From the NCBI GenBank assembly GCA_031772625.1, contig CM062818.1, positions 1,282,644,277-1,282,708,276 of the forward strand: a stretch of DNA of 64,000 nucleotides, written 5' to 3'. Made by a program: the position numbers and the translations under genes. Under the pieces are notes generated by a model. That model was given only the letters and a program-made list of their open reading frames with translations. It did no database searches and was not told the DNA's origin. Shown in pieces: positions 46,091 to 57,676 of this stretch; within the stretch, counting starts at the first letter, position 1; each line of letters begins with the position of its first letter. The DNA is from Pinus tabuliformis. Lineage: Eukaryota > Streptophyta > Pinopsida > Pinales > Pinaceae.

Positions 46091-46342
46091 CGGCTAATAT
46101 TAAAACATGACTTGATCCGCCTTCTAAATCATTCTCACCCATATTTTGATTAATACCCATTAATATTTTAATTTCCCTAAGTTTAGACTTAGGAACTCCA
46201 TTAAAAATATTAATTATTTTAATAAAATACAATCCGGGTGGAATTTCACCAAACAGTTTTTGGGTTCTTTAGAACTCATGTGTCTTAGCCTCTCCACAAA
46301 TTTTTAAGGCTAGAGAACTTCCAATGCTACCAAAAACTAACA
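46091..46342 (-). mobile_element. LTR1 U3 fragment
   Basis: Minus-strand start TGTTAGTTTTTGGTAGC through CTAAGTCTAAACTTAGGG to TTAGCCG, where the gypsy LTR begins. The rest of this LTR is missing. Confidence 0.7.
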
Positions 46343-47524
46343 CTACCTCCTACTGCTATGTCTTCCCTCCATCCTTCTTCCTCTCTAGACATTGTGATGT
46401 ATGGTGACCATGTTTTTGAAATACAAAACACTTGATTTCACTCAAGTATTTCTTCTTCCTCGACTGTGAGGCTGACTCCTCACTCTTTCATTTATCGAAA
46501 CCCTTTCCGTTGCCCTTTCTTTTCTCACTAACAAGGGTCGGGTTCTCGTCACCTTCTTGAGTGTCTTCCTAAACAAAATTATCCCATAACCTCTCAAAAG
46601 TGGGAAGGTTCTCCCATGCATATATACCCTTGAGAAATGGTTACAAAGGCGCTGAAAATCCTGTCAATGCCATATTTACCAATTCAGCATCGATCACCTT
46701 CTCCCCAACTACTGCAAGTTGATCATGGATATGAGTGATCTTCATGAGGTAACTAAAAACCAAATATGATCTGGACATCTGTACAAATCTGGGCTTATTC
46801 CTTGATACCATATTCTTGTTTATGTTCTCACTCTAATAGAGACTTACCAAGGCATCAAACATCTCCTTGATTGTCTTCTTCTCAGACAACTGAGAAAACA
46901 GATGATACTTGACTGCATCCAAGATTACCAGAATGGCTCTAATCTCCTCCTTTTCATGAGCTTCCAATTGCTGCAGATTTCTCGATGAATGAACTACTTT
47001 GTCAACAATCACCCATAGATCATTTTCCTTCAAAAGCAAAGTCACTCTTACTTTCCATGGAAGCTTAGTTTAAAGCTCCATTCAATTTGTCTTCAAACTT
47101 GAGACTAATTGCTGCCATCTTATAGATCTAAACAAAACTGCACTACAAATGTACTAAGTCCTTCAAGCACCCAGTGGAAAATAATATTTGGCCTCCAAAG
47201 CTACTAGATCTACTTATTGTATACTTAGATTTGCAATAGATTTGTCTATTGGTCACTCAGATCTGCAAGATTTCCTACTGTAAACCCAGATCTGCACTAG
47301 ATCTGTAAACTGATCACTCAAATCTGTAAAATTTGTTTGTTCTATACCCAAATCTACACTAGATTTATCTGATGGTCACTCAGATCTGCTTGTTGTATAT
47401 CCAAATTTGCACTAGAATTCTCTGTTGGAAACTTGGAACTGAAACTGTAATCTTTAGATCTGTTGTTGTAACCTTCAAATCTGCTGTTGTAACTGCTTGG
47501 AAATCAACTTCTCTCAAAGATCAA
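46343..47524 (-). pseudogene. Copia gag remnant and leader
   Basis: Fossil gag on the minus strand downstream of the primer-binding site at 47525. A block at 46833-47045 contains AILVILDAVKYHLFSQLSE and KTIKEMFDALVSLY, the UBN2-type gag core. A degenerate zinc knuckle (KCFVFQKHGHHTSQC) lies near 46390-46450. The leader (about 47100-47500) has an imperfect repeat of CAGATCTGCACTAGAT type. Pol is absent. Broken several times. Confidence 0.65.
47150..47490. repeat. Imperfect tandem repeat in the copia leader
   Basis: Units of about 60 bp repeat the order TGCACTAGATCTGT, TGGTCACTCAGATCTG, TTGTATACCCAAAT with variation, five or so times. Confidence 0.5.
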
Positions 47525-47536
47525 GCTCTGATACCA
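47525..47536 (-). promoter_or_regulatory. tRNA-Met primer-binding site
   Basis: Minus-strand TGGTATCAGAGC immediately after the LTR2 terminus TTTTAACA. Confidence 0.8.
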
Positions 47537-48175
47537 TGTTAAAACCTTTATTCCAGCAACCTAGGTACATAACTTCACTATGATTTCCTTACTAAAATAT
47601 TAATTTAAATTGAATTCTTCAACTCATAGAATAAAATACGCTTGTTGGAAATTTATTTGGAAATAAAAAATCAGCAAAAAGTAAACAAAACTAATCTCCA
47701 AAATACACACAAAAAAATTTCCCTTCAAATATTAGTTTTTCATTAAAATTACTCCAAGCTTACAATGGCTCACAAACTAGGTAAATAGCCCACTAAGAAA
47801 ACAAAACAATTTACAGTGAAACCTAGCTGTTTTGGTGCATTGCATTGCTTGTACGACCCTTCCTAAGCCTGCTGTAAAAACCTCCTGCTGCTATAATTGA
47901 CCCTAGAAATTTGTACAGTCACCCTTCTCTTTTGTTGGGTTGTACAGCCTCCTAAAGTTGCCTATACACCTGCTATGTACAGCCCCTTCAATTTCTGAGA
48001 GTTGAGTAAATCTCCTTTTGTTGCTCACGTTGTTTCTACTTTTGTCCTTTGGACTTGCACACTAACTGAAAATCCCTTATCATTTTCTCACTTTGTGTTT
48101 TTCTAACAATCTCTATGTTTTTTCCTTTTATTTTCTGTGTCTTTTATAACATTAAGTTGATGACCAAGTCTCCAT
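47537..48175 (-). mobile_element. LTR2 copia 5' LTR, start truncated by LTR3
   Basis: Ends TTTTAACA beside a primer-binding site, so it acts as the 5' LTR of the gag remnant. Its U3 start is missing, replaced by LTR3 at 48176. Confidence 0.7.
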
Positions 48176-49126
48176 TGTTAGAAAATCAGAAAGGCAGAAA
48201 GATTTTCTTTATGTTGATAATTAATTGTGATAATCTTATGTTTTCTTATGTTCTTCTTCTATCTTTAGTTCATCAAGCAACTACCCAAACAACAACACAA
48301 AGATCATAGACACCAGATGTAGGTGGACAGCTAGGGCAAAACCCCAATCTAGGGGAAAACCTAGTCAACAACTTTTCCTTCAATAGTATCACGAGATAAT
48401 CCAAGACTCTTGACCTAGACACAGACTTCCTCCACACAAGGTCAGCCCTTTCTTCCTTCTATAGATGATAACCCTTTCAGCGACAACTTCAACCTAGCAG
48501 CAACAACTTTTAGCAGCAATAGAACTTTCATCTAGCTGAACTTCAACCCAGCAATAGCTAGGGAAAATCTTCGAACCAACAGTTACCCCAGCAGAATCTT
48601 CGACCCAATAAAAACTTTGATCTTCCAGAAGTAACCCAGCAAATTCACACGTGTGAGAGAGATGTTCCAGAAATTCGACCTTCCAGCAATTCTTCTCCTT
48701 CTCTTGGAATTTCACACTTCGTTTACCTCCCTTTTTTAGATATCGAACTTGTGTGAGAGATGTCTCCAAATGAATCGAACTGCTTGTATATATACCCTTT
48801 TGGTGAGATCGAATTACCATTTTTGAGGCCGACTAGGTGTGGAGGTGAAAATAACTTATTTGACACAATAATAAATCTTTTTACATGATTCAAAAGCCCA
48901 AGAAGGGTCTCTTTTAATGGACAATGACTCCAATGACTCGGTATAAATCCTATAAGTCCTCAATGGGGATGTTGACCTAAAACATTACGACCCAAGCATG
49001 AAACCCATGCTTTAATAAGTCATAATAATAATAACAATAAATTTCTTTTTCTTTCTTTTGATAAATACATTTCGTTATGACTCAAATATAATTCATGAAG
49101 GCTGAACCTAGTTACATTCTTCAACA
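48176..49126 (-). mobile_element. LTR3 copy b (3' LTR)
   Basis: 951 bp, minus strand, TGTTGAAGAATGTAACTAG to GATTTTCTAACA, aligned with copy a (23903-24861). Polypurine tract AGTTAAGAGGGAC upstream. Like copy a it sits inside an LTR2. Confidence 0.7.
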
Positions 49127-49714
49127 GTCCCTCTTAACTAGGGAGGTATTCGTATTTATATACAAGTACATGGAAGATCTCAAAACACATGAACCATGAA
49201 GAGTTTAGGCACTTACGATGCCACAGACTAGAATCCTGACCAGGGCAATCTATCCGAGTGGGACTAAGATGGACGAAAGCTTTCAGCCTCTCTAGTTATC
49301 ATTAGGCTTACTTGTTAACCATCACCCCAGGGAACTAGGTGCATAATGCAAGGTCAAACCTCTATGACCAACGCCACCCTCCCTTCTACTTGGGGAACTA
49401 GACATCAACACATGCCAACCAGATGTACTCCCAGGCATTTTACACACACAATGCCTCAACAGATCAAATCTCTCTCTATCGAGCATGTGTCTAAAACTTC
49501 GAGAGATTTACTTAAACAATCACAACCCCAATCAATAACAAACTTTCAAATATACATAAGTAAACACAGACCTTTAGGGTTTTCAAACATCTTGATGTTG
49601 CTTCACAATTTATCACAGTAGGATTAGAGGTTTTTGTAACAACCCTGGTCAAAAATCCATGTAAAAATTAATAAAGGTAAAAGAAGACCTTCGTCATGGG
49701 ACACGTATTCCAAG
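49127..49714 (-). mobile_element. LTR3 element internal 3' end plus short flank
   Basis: Non-coding sequence homologous to 24862-25437 up to about 49620. The last 90 bp are unassigned. Confidence 0.45.
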
Positions 49715-50828
49715 TGTTAGTTTTTGTAGCATCGGATGTGTTCTAGCCACAAAACTTTGTCGAGAGGCTAGAATACGTGATATCTCCAAAACCTAGAAAT
49801 CGTTTCTGGAAATTCCGCCTAGAAATGACTTAAATAGATTATTAACCATTTTTAAATATTTCCTAAATCTAAACTTAGGGAATATGGTTAATTAATCTGT
49901 ATTAATTAAGTCAAGGTGTGAATGATATAGAAACTCACATGGATTGATCCAAAGATGATCCTAACCATTGATTAAGTTTTAATCTTGGTCGTTGGTGCTC
50001 TAACAGAAGATTATAAGAGGAGCTCGATGTGATGATGGAGAATACACTTGAGAGGTTTGATTTCATGAGCAGATCGATTTCCTAAGTAGCAGCAGTCAGT
50101 TGCCGAAGAGAGATCCAGAGATCGAAGCAATGTGACAGGCAGAGACAGTGAAGCCGGAGGAAGATTTCCAAATCCAGTGAGTGCATTTGTAGAGAGGTAG
50201 AAGAGCCACAAAGAGGCTGACGCTGGGGCAGCGCAGTAGCCTCTAAAGGCAGTTATGATTCTACTAGGGAAAGTCGAGTTTCAGTGCCAGAAGCTGGACA
50301 GACATTCTGAAGGCCATGGGAGACATTTTCCTACACAGCAACAAACTAGACGACTTGAGGAGAGGCTGATTCAAACCGCGCACAGAAGGGACTGCGCTAG
50401 GGTGACGCAGAGGTAGTTTGGATGGCTCACTTGGAGTTGCAAGCAGAGGTCGGATTTCCCTGTGGGGTGAGGAAAATTCCTCACTAGATTTTTGCCAGTA
50501 TTTTCTCTGCAAGATTGCCAGTATTTGGCATCCAGATTGTACTCAGATTATTTCACTGTTGCATAATAATAAAACCCTCATCTGTTGCACCAGTTTTCCC
50601 AAGTTGGGGTTTTCCGAGGACTTTGTCCAAAAACAACAATGTTATTTTTTATGTGTGCGCTAGTATTTTCTCAGTTCTAGCGCTATTTATTTCCGCGGTT
50701 TTTATTTGTGAAGGTTGCAGTGTGTTTATTTCGATGTTGTCGTAGCAATAAGCTGAATAATTAATTTATCAGTTAGAAGAAATAATACCAGTTGCCGCAA
50801 TAGGATTCCAGTTTTTGGAATTTTCACA
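49715..50828 (+). mobile_element. LTR1 copia 5' LTR
   Basis: 1114 bp from TGTTAGTTTTTGTAGC to AATTTTCACA, followed directly by TGGTATCAAAACGC, a primer-binding site. TTATAAGAGGAG near 50012, AATAATAAAACCCTC near 50566 and the GGACTTTGTCC hairpin near 50620. It heads the gag remnant at 51310. Confidence 0.85.
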
Positions 50829-50840
50829 TGGTATCAAAAC
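50829..50840 (+). promoter_or_regulatory. tRNA-Met primer-binding site (variant)
   Basis: TGGTATCAAAAC, matching the initiator tRNA-Met complement over its first eight bases. Confidence 0.65.
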
Positions 50841-51309
50841 GCAGTTGATCAGTAGGAGAGCTCAAAGCCGAAGAGAGAAGGAATTTCGCTGCTCATTATG
50901 GGCAGCAGGCCGAAATTTCCAAGGGCAGCGCAGTCGTTCTGCCAGAAGGTCGAATTACTTGTGGAGGTTCGATTTTTCTGAGTAAGGGGCAAAAAAAATC
51001 GATCTTTCCAGATCGAGTGATTCTAGAGGCAGAGGGAGCAACTCAGATTTTTTTCATTGAGCAGATCTCTAGCTGGACACAAAAGTTTTACAACAGTACA
51101 CTAGAGCAGAGCCAACATCAGGTGGAAGGAAGCAGAGCACACACAGAGGGAAAAAATTTCCTCAGGGAATTTCTAGTCTCAAGAAGTTCGATTTTTTCCT
51201 TGTAGATCAACAGTCGTGGTGAGCAAATATTCTCACTCGAGAAGGGAGTGCGAATAACAAAACAACGACTAAGTAGAAGGAAAGCGGAGATTTTAGACAT
51301 TTTGTTGAG

Positions 51310-51990
51310 ATGGCCACTGCTGGGCTTCATGATCAGGACAGGTTGGATGGGGCTTCCAACTACGTCATCTGGAAGGCAAGGATGTCCTTCCTTCTAGATG
51401 AGTTTGGCCTGAAAACATATATTGATGCAGTGGTAGTCGTTCCCCGGAATGCAGATCAGCTAAAGGAGTACAAAAAGGAGATGGCACGGACAAAGAGTTT
51501 GATCCTAGATGGAGTCCGGGATCATGTTGTTTCACATATAGCTAGCAAGAATACTGCCAAGTAGATGTGGGATGTTCTAGCCACATTGTATCAAGGTACT
51601 TCTGAGCAGCGAAAGATGTACCTCGAGGAAAAGTTAAGGCTCATCCAGATGCAGAAGGGGGAAGACATAGACCCCTTCCTCACTACAATTCAAGAGGGAT
51701 GGGACCAGTTTTCAGTTGTTGGGGCAGTGCCTCAACCAACAGAGCTTGTGAGATTGGTACTCAACAGTGTCTCCGAGGATTGGCAGGTCTTTGTCAAAAG
51801 CATATTGGGAAGAGACAAGCTACCAGATTGGGACAGGATCTGGGCTGAGTTGCAATAGGAGGAATTAAGGTGAGCTCTTCTAAAGAGCTCCATCAATGGC
51901 AACAATAACGGACAGAAGCAGGTGAAGGAGGAGTAGTATGTGGCCCTTGCATCTAAGGGTCCTGTTACACAACATTTTGTGGGTAATATC
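51310..51990 (+). pseudogene. Copia gag remnant downstream of LTR1
   Basis: Fossil gag starting MATAGLHDQDRLDGASNY, with VIWKARMSFLLDEFGLKTY, LILDGVRDHVVSHIASKN, MWDVLATLYQGTSEQRKMY and the downstream DPFLTTIQEGWDQFSVVG block, the standard order of UBN2-type copia gag. It has about two breaks. The zinc knuckle and all pol domains are missing. The sequence leaves the family soon after 51990. Confidence 0.8.
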
Positions 51991-52408
51991 CCTAGGAGAA
52001 ATTTTTTCTCCAAGATGGTCCTCAGCCAGCAGCCTCTTGCAGCCATTGTCTAGCTCATTGTGCCATTTCTCTGCCACCTGAGCGAGCCATGTGGTCCCTC
52101 CCCCATCTACCGTGATCTTATGTTTGAAGGTGGGCCTCCCAAATCTAAAGGTATGCCTTGTCATTTTGGACATTGAATATTGTAGTTTTCTTATCATGGA
52201 CACTTCTGGGTATGGATTAATGGGGGTGATTCGACGGAAAGAATGGGCTAGGTCTGTGCTTGTGTCCCCTAGACCCCTTTTAGGATTTAACCTCGGATTC
52301 TAGTTCCGTGGGATCTCTTTTACTGACCATTTGGTTCCAGGGATGGTATTTCACAAGAAACCCTGATTTTGGTTGCGTGCTCTCGCTCCCTTATCCGCTC
52401 ATATTACC
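51991..52408. other. Unassigned stretch between gag remnant and LTR1
   Basis: Short open frames on both strands but no domain that I recognise. It may be internal sequence of either adjoining element. Confidence 0.35.
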
Positions 52409-53542
52409 TGTGAAAATTTTTTAATCTTTACAAACAGAAATCCTGTTGTAGTTACTAGTTTAACATCTCCTACTTGTTATTTCATTCAACAAGTTATTTA
52501 ATTTATAAACAATGATGAAAAACACTATTGCAGACTACACTGACATACAGATCATAAATTGAAACAATAGATGAGACAAACACACAAGGGACACCGTTAT
52601 TTTTGGACAACACGTCCCCAGAAAAACCCAATGCAGGAAAATCGGTGCAGCAGATAGAGGGTTTGTATTATTAAGCAAGCAAAATCTGAGTACAACAGGT
52701 TGCCTCTCACACCGGCTAACCTTACAGAGAAATCACAGCAGCAAGAAATACATACGAGGGTTTACCTCGTTCCTCAAGTCACAGCTGATCCAATGAGCAA
52801 TCTAGCTCCTCTCGACAGATACTGTGAAGTCCCTACGCAATCACTACGTGGGCCAACATCTTGCCTTCAGAAGACTGCGTCACCCCTTCTGCTGGATCGA
52901 TTTGCTGGAGGAAGACTGTTGTTCAGCTCTCCTGGCTCAGAACCTCGCTTCTCCAACAAAATCTCGGACTTCTGACGAATACTCTGCACTACCACTGCAA
53001 GAGACCCTCCTGGCCTGTGTCAGCTCTGCGTGAGCCCCTCCTAGGCTGCGTAGGCCTCTGCACTGCCTCTCTACTATGTACTCTTTGGCTCAGAACTCCT
53101 TTCCGATCCAAATCTCTACTTATGCCCCTCTCACTACAACTCACATCACTGGTTTGATTTTCTCAGCAAACCATGCCCCAGAAAAATCAAACTGATTAAT
53201 CAACTTGGTGTATCTCCAACTGACCCTCAAACCTCCTCTAATACTTTTCCTGTTGATGAATCAATGGCCGAGATTAAGTCCCTAATCAATGGCTAAGATC
53301 AAAACAGAATTGATCCTCGTCTCTCAGAAGCTTCTCACCCATATTTTTATTAATACCCATTAATATTTTTATTTTCCTAAGTTTAGACTTAGGAACCCCA
53401 TTAAAAATATTAATTATTTTAATAACTCACAATCCGGGTGGAATTTCTCCAAACAATTTCAGGGTCTTGGAGATCTTATTTATTCTAGCCCCTCCACAAA
53501 ATTTAGGAGCTAGAGCACATCCGAAGCTACCCAAAATCAACA
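52409..53542 (-). mobile_element. LTR1 copia LTR, minus strand
   Basis: 1134 bp from TGTTGATTTTGGGTAGC to AAATTTTCACA in minus sense, with the GGACGTGTTGTCC hairpin. The sequence before its start, AAAGAGGAGAA, is a possible polypurine tract, so this looks like a 3' LTR. Flanking pentamers TTACC and TTCTC do not match. Confidence 0.8.
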
Positions 53543-55440
53543 TTCTCCTCTTTCCATTAATTATTACCCCATCCATCATTTCTCCCACTTGGGTCCACAT
53601 TCCTCCATCGAGTCCACATAGGGTCGGCTCGCCCCTTCCCCTTGCCCACACCTTGGGTCATGGCCTGGAATGAAGCCCGAAGGTTGATGCAGCTGAAAAG
53701 AAAATTAAAAGCATATGTGGTCACATTCAACAGGAAAAGTACCACAAAATGCAAAAGATGGTCGAGGCAAAAACATTTAGCACATGGGAAAAAACCAATA
53801 CATGAGCTCTTCCCCACCATCATCGTCATCACCCTGGTTCCTACAGGTTTTATGAGCCTTCTTCATCATATACGAACCCATGATTGTCCCAATCCTTGGT
53901 GGGCGATGAACCGCCCTACCTTAAAAGGGGGAATTCACTGCTATATCTTATGCATCATGCTCTGATCCCTTGAGCCCCGAGCAATTAATGAAAGAAAATC
54001 ATAAAAATAAAAAGGCATATATCGAAGGGTGGAAAAATCTAGGTCGGGGCATCTCATGTACCACGATTACTCCCTCCTACACATTATAAACCCAAGCGTG
54101 GGCTTCCCTTTTATTAGCTATCATTGTACTCCAACATGTGGCCCAGGGCTACCCCTTCTCATCCCCTACTTCATTCACCTATCTGTCACATGCCACCACC
54201 TTTTGAAGGATGTACCTTGAATATATTATCCCCTTTAGAAGTAGAAACCACCTAATAGGATACTTGGTTAGCCTCATTTGTAGTTTAGGAGACATTGGCA
54301 CATCCCGAAGCCCATTATGGAAGGGCAGCACATTATGAAAAGAACTCCTAAGATGTGTATAAATACAAGTGAGGTGAGATAATTTCTCATCATCACTTTG
54401 GGTTGGATCTCTCTCTTCTTTGGAGAACTTTGCACTTTTTTTTTGGAGGATGAATTTGAGCATTTATGGATGAATTTTGATGTATGGTTATTGGTTTATC
54501 TTCTCTTGGAGCTTCTCTATTGTCATTTGTGAATGGTTGGATATATTCTACTGCATGTAAGTACGAAATTTTAATGTTATTCTTGTTACTTTTGTCATAT
54601 ATGTTAGATTGGGATTTTCGTTGTTATAAGGCTAATTCCTGCAAGCAAATTATTGCTTAATATTGTGGAATTGTCTCTATTATAACGTTCTCTCCATTGT
54701 ATGGGCCATGTAGTATGAGCCAAATCTCCTAGGGGTAAAATTTGACCTTGACCAGGCATTCCTCTTGTGCATTTGAAGTATAAAAGTTGCAAGATTGCTT
54801 TCACTTGACCTAGAGGGTTTGTGAAGTAATTTTGAGGCCTCCTTGACTAGGAACCAAGAAATATTACACATAATCAACATAGACTCCATTCTCCCAAGGA
54901 TTAAGGCACTGATCTACCAAGGGTGGTCACCAAAACTCTTAGTTTTTCACCTTCTCCCAAGTCTAGCCACATTGGAGTGCCTAGGGCATCAATTTCCTGA
55001 CAAGCTAGCCACAAAAAAATTTGATCTCCTAGGGTCTCTTGCGCTGGCCTTTCCTCTGTTGAAATTTGATGAGTAAAAAAGTTTCCTGCAATCCCAACCC
55101 GGTTTTAATTTCACCTTATCACTCTCATTCAATTAAATGCCCTTTCTCATAAACACACTGATCAAAATGGATTTTTGATAGACTTCTAAGTCTAAGTGTT
55201 CCTCACAGAGGAAAATGGAGGTCCAAGGATGTTCCTGGAAATAGCCCCATTGCAGAGATCTTTTCCTTCTGAATCTACTGCAACTTGAATGGGCTAAAAT
55301 GGACTTCGAAGGCAGAAGTTATCGCAGAAAGAAGTTGCCCTTTTGTTCTTTGGAAAAAGAGGCAAATTCTTCAAAAATGGCAAAAAAAACCCTTATAAAG
55401 GGAGATTGCATCCTTAAACATTTCTCATGACTGTTTCAAA
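53543..55440. other. Unassigned, probably retroelement-derived
   Basis: No domain recognised. A TATAAATAC box near 54357 followed by a CT-rich stretch (TCTCTCTCTTCTTTGG) looks like an LTR promoter on the plus strand. The 53543-54300 part may be internal sequence of the minus-strand LTR1 element. Short open frames here (for example 53642-53965 plus) have no family resemblance that I can see. Confidence 0.3.
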
Positions 55441-56455
55441 ATTATGTCAGATCAAATCTTATGAATAACAAGTATCAGAAATGACCTCTGGACAATGGCA
55501 ATTGTGGCCTGCACAGAACAATGAGGATCCTCGGTCAAAGCACGCTGACCGTTGGCCCATGGAGACCGCGCATGGACGCAAATTGGCAATCGGAAGCCCA
55601 GATCCAGAAATAGAGGCAATTTCTGATACGCGATTAGCGCTAATTGGGTATCACAGGACAAAACCCTCAGAGAAGGAAAGCCCCGAGCGCTCGGTCACGA
55701 GGGAAAACAGGAAACCGTGCGGAAAACGTCAGAAGGCGAGTCCCGCGCCCAAAACCAGCAGGATATCGCGTGCACTTCGAGCAGTAAGCGGGTTTGGCCA
55801 AGTTCAGCGCGATGCCATACACCGGGCGACGCGTGTCCAGCGGATGAGAGAGAAAACCGCTTACATCGCGTGAGTAACGGTCGAGCAACTTACCCACGTG
55901 ATATAGACGGAGACCGTAGGATCTGGAGGCTCCAGATCAACGGCGGAGAATTAACCCGATGGATGACCAGATTCAACAAGAAAATAGACTGAGGCACGTA
56001 AAGATTTGAGGTCCAGCATGACCAATGAACTGGCAGAAGGGTCAATTTCGCGGGCAAATCCTGGAGTAACGGAAATAACGACCGTTCAAAAGAAAACTGA
56101 CACGCAGTCCGTAAGGCGACAAGTGGCCATCTCTCTGTGCAGCATTACACAGCGATGACAATGCAAAGCAGGGGAATTCCAGCGGACAAAGGCAAGCGAT
56201 CTAGAGAGCCAGGAAGAGGAAACGAACAGTCAGGGAGCAGATTGGCTTTAAGCCACGAACAAACAAAGAACAAAGAACAACACAAACAACAAAACAAAAA
56301 AACAGAAGGAGAGCAATGCTAACGAGAGCTAATGTGCAGAGCAGCTGAGGGAGTCGCTTGGAGGTCAAGCGGATTACCGAGGCACGCAGAGGCCGAGAGA
56401 GAGAGCTCAGAGAAGCCAGAGCCAAAGAGCCAGAGCCGAGAGCCAAAGCCGAGAG

Positions 56456-56486
<31 letters not shown>

Positions 56487-56841
56487 TAGAGCCGAGAGCC
56501 AGAGGGCCGAGAGCTTCAAGAGCCAGGGATAAGTTGGTGTTCTAAGTCCACTGAGTTCTGTGTAAACCAGTGGAGTTGAGCGTGGAGCTTGTAAAAGAAC
56601 TATTTCCATAATCCCAGAGAGCCTAGTTGAGTTGACTAGAGCTCAAGGAGACGTAGCCCAAGAGTTTTGGGTGAACTCCATATTAAACTTGTTGTCTTAT
56701 GTGTGATGTTCATTTGCTGCATTGTTCCACTGTTATATGTTTTATATCAGCACATAGACAGTTTTAAAACAAACATAAGCATACACCTTATTGTCAAGCA
56801 CATTATTAATTCTGCATTGGTTAATCATAGTTGTCTTGGGA
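55441..56841 (+). other. CpG-rich LTR-like segment
   Basis: Sharp rise in GC and CpG (for example CGCGCATGGACGCAA and GGGCGACGCGTGTCC) from about 55500 to 56500, then AT-rich sequence with TGTAAACCAGTGG and GGAGCTTGTAAAAG. The organisation resembles a retroelement LTR or leader. No second copy in the window allows ends to be set. Open frames of 60-130 codons here follow from base composition. Confidence 0.35.
56405..56515 (+). repeat. (GAGCCA)n hexanucleotide repeat
   Basis: About fifteen GAGCCA/GAGCCG/AAGCCG units in a row, the middle five perfect. Confidence 0.85.
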
Positions 56842-57142
56842 ATAATTAAGCTTTGGAAGTGGGAGAAGGGCAAGGAGGAGAAGCAAGACCAGCAGGCAGC
56901 TTCAGCAGAGATTGATAGACTTTCCTCTAGGCTGGAGGAAGACTTTGCCATGTTCATTGATATACCTCTAGGAGTGAGGTGGGGTGACTTGGTGTTGTAG
57001 CCCCAAAGTGCCACAGATGGGAAGGATCCTCGAGGAGTCCACCTCATGGATCAATACCTTGTTACAGGGACCCACAGTATTCAGTAGCAGGATGGATCAG
57101 TAACAGTTGATGCAGTCAAATGCTAGAGTGACAGTTGCAGAG
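56842..57142 (+). other. Fragment interrupted by the 57143 element
   Basis: Purine-rich short coding-like stretch (RLSSRLEEDFAMFIDIPLG, then VHLMDQYLVTGTHS) and TGCAGTCAAATGC-type repeats. Similar CAGATGTTGCAGAG sequence resumes at 60831, so the 57143 element was inserted into this unit, which appears to lead to the LTR1 at 61244. Confidence 0.4.
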
Positions 57143-57638
57143 TGGTGCAGCAGCTCTAACCATAGGTCACACAAAAACAATAAAATTAAAACTGAAATTC
57201 ACACCAAACGTATGCACATAAAACTCTTCTACAAATAATTCATTAATCAATAAAATCTCTACAAGGAGAAACCATGGCCTATTCATGTCCTCTCATTTCT
57301 CACTCTCTCACATTCTTCTACATACATACATGCCTCTTAGGCTCTCTTCAATTTATACAAATGGATTAGAACCCAAGTAGGTTCTAGATCCCTTAACAAA
57401 CTTCAACAATATCTCTCTTGATCCCTAAAATCTCTCATCCAAATCCTTATCCCTAGAATAGAGCTAACTAATCCATAATCCTCTCAAATCTTCCACAATA
57501 CTCTCGAATCTTCTCCTATTTACAATAACCTTTATTCTCTCTTAAAATTACTAAAAATATACATTAATTAATTAAATCCTACTTTACAAACTAACTCCTC
57601 TAGTAAATGATTGACCCAGGTTAGATGCTCCTGCATCA
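57143..57638 (-). repeat. 3' LTR of the compact element
   Basis: Plus-strand reading TGGTGCAGCAGCTCTAACC to GATGCTCCTGCATCA. Confidence 0.85.
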
Positions 57639-57676
57639 GACTCCCCAGGTAAAAGAAAATCATGGTCTCCCGACCA

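Noticed and set aside
56319-56609. Ala/Leu-repeat and Arg/Ala-repeat frames
   Set aside because: They are translations of the GAGCCA repeat.
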